Shown here one piece after another: positions 5,345 through 5,714 of a DNA stretch of 5,714 nucleotides; positions within the stretch are counted from its first letter, which is position 1, and every line of letters begins with the position of its first letter. The notes below the pieces were generated by a model that did no database searches, was not told where the DNA came from, and saw only the letters and a list, made by a program, of their open reading frames with translations. Position numbers and translations under genes: made by a program. The DNA is from DSAR01 sp034437315 (GTDB taxonomy: Bacteria; Chloroflexota; Anaerolineae; B4-G1): positions 1-5,714 of the forward strand of contig DAOTUC010000239.1 of the NCBI GenBank assembly GCA_034437315.1. Direction: 5' to 3'.

Positions 5345-5536
5345 ACAGAGCCTGTTCGGGGCCGGCAATCGACTCGCCGGAGGGCAAGAACCGGTTAAAG
5401 GCTAAAACTTAGTCTTTCCGAGGCTCATCGTATCTCCGGAGCCTCGGAAAGAGATTAAGCCGCTGTTGAACATTGATTATGGATCGTCACCACGCGCCAA
5501 GACGTAGCCGATTGAAAAAATAAAAAGAGGCTCAAC
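5345..5536. other. Intergenic region with one strong hairpin
   Basis: This 192-bp stretch contains no credible gene. Apart from the hairpin at 5408-5459, it shows an AT-rich run just before the next ribosome binding site. No convincing -35/-10 pair was found. Confidence 0.6.
5408..5459 (+). terminator. Strong hairpin, candidate operon terminator
   Basis: The arms TCTTTCCGAGGCTC (5413-5426) and GAGCCTCGGAAAGA (5439-5452) pair perfectly over 14 bp around a 12-nt loop. CTTA (5408-5411) and TAAG (5456-5459) add four pairs beyond a small internal loop. It lies 64 nt after the stop of the four-cysteine gene and 78 nt before the next start. No U-tract follows on the plus strand; on the minus strand a short TTTT follows. 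It may be an atypical terminator, a processing hairpin or part of a leader for the next gene. Confidence 0.5.
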
Positions 5537-5714
5537 ATGAAACATCCCATCATCTTTCGTCGCGACGATTGCCTCACACACGAGCAAGCGATGTACTGGA
5601 AAGACCTGCTCTACCGCACGGTGAAGATCGGCACAGAGGTGGAATTCGCGCTGCCCAAGGGCGTCAGAAAAAAAGAGCTGATGTCCGAACTGATCGTCGC
5701 CCTCCAACCCACCG
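5537..5714 (+). CDS. Partial CDS, N-terminus only (amidoligase-like?)
   Basis: The frame opens at ATG 5537, 6 nt after AAGAGG (5525-5530), and stays open for 59 codons to the window end, so the C-terminus is missing. The visible part starts MKHPIIFRRDDCLTHEQAMY and contains KIGTEVEFALPKG (31-43). A Gly-x-Glu-x-Glu-Phe segment near the N-terminus is reminiscent of amidoligase/glutamate-cysteine-ligase-type ATP-dependent ligases, but this is a short motif and the assignment is only a suggestion. The opposite-strand frame over the same bases lacks support, because this gene has a better ribosome binding site and codon pattern. It is separated from the upstream genes by the strong hairpin, so it is probably a separate unit. 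Confidence 0.65.
   Translation, partial: MKHPIIFRRDDCLTHEQAMYWKDLLYRTVKIGTEVEFALPKGVRKKELMSELIVALQPT

Noticed and set aside
5477..5707. A minus-strand open frame over the partial gene at the right edge
   Set aside because: The plus-strand frame from 5537 has AAGAGG 6 nt before its ATG and stays open to the edge; the reverse frame has no start signal in keeping with the local gene direction.

Overview
The window reads as chromosomal DNA of moderate GC from a bacterium, most likely a member of the Chloroflexota (Anaerolineae-type). This placement is an inference: it rests on an MglA-type GTPase clustered with several roadblock/LC7 proteins and a DUF4388 protein, on Shine-Dalgarno-led operons, and on hairpin-rich intergenic repeats. 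No ribosomal or other phylogenetic marker is present, so the taxon is not proven.

Layout. Positions 1-292 hold no gene. They form two dyad-symmetric units of about 143 bp whose 22-bp ends pair in a nested way (an ERIC-like or MITE-like palindromic element). A degV gene follows on the minus strand (295-1152), starting at an internal Met with a strong ribosome binding site. The 488-bp divergent region 1153-1640 carries a 15-bp tandem repeat next to a possible degV promoter, two almost identical copies of a 110-bp hairpin element with short terminal inverted repeats and a 9-bp flanking duplication, and the probable promoter region of the plus-strand operon.

The plus-strand block 1641-4748 is a compact signalling operon: a response regulator fused to a roadblock/LC7 domain with a long acidic tail (1641-2693), a free roadblock/LC7 protein (2780-3271), an MglA-like small GTPase (3338-3955), and a DUF4388-roadblock/LC7 protein (3972-4748). 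The last gene contains a near-perfect internal ribosome binding site and in-frame ATG that would release its roadblock domain as a separate 126-residue protein. A four-cysteine protein of uncertain family (4856-5344, GTG start) follows and may belong to the same unit. A strong hairpin at 5408-5459 separates it from a gene that starts at 5537 and runs off the window.

How the parts may work together (inference): phosphorylation of the receiver domain would alter a roadblock scaffold, which with the other roadblock proteins controls the nucleotide state of the MglA-like GTPase. In known systems (Myxococcus MglA/MglB), a roadblock protein is the GTPase-activating protein. Here three separate roadblock domains, perhaps four products, surround one GTPase whose P-loop has Ala at the position equivalent to Ras Gly12. 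This is the most interesting system in the window.
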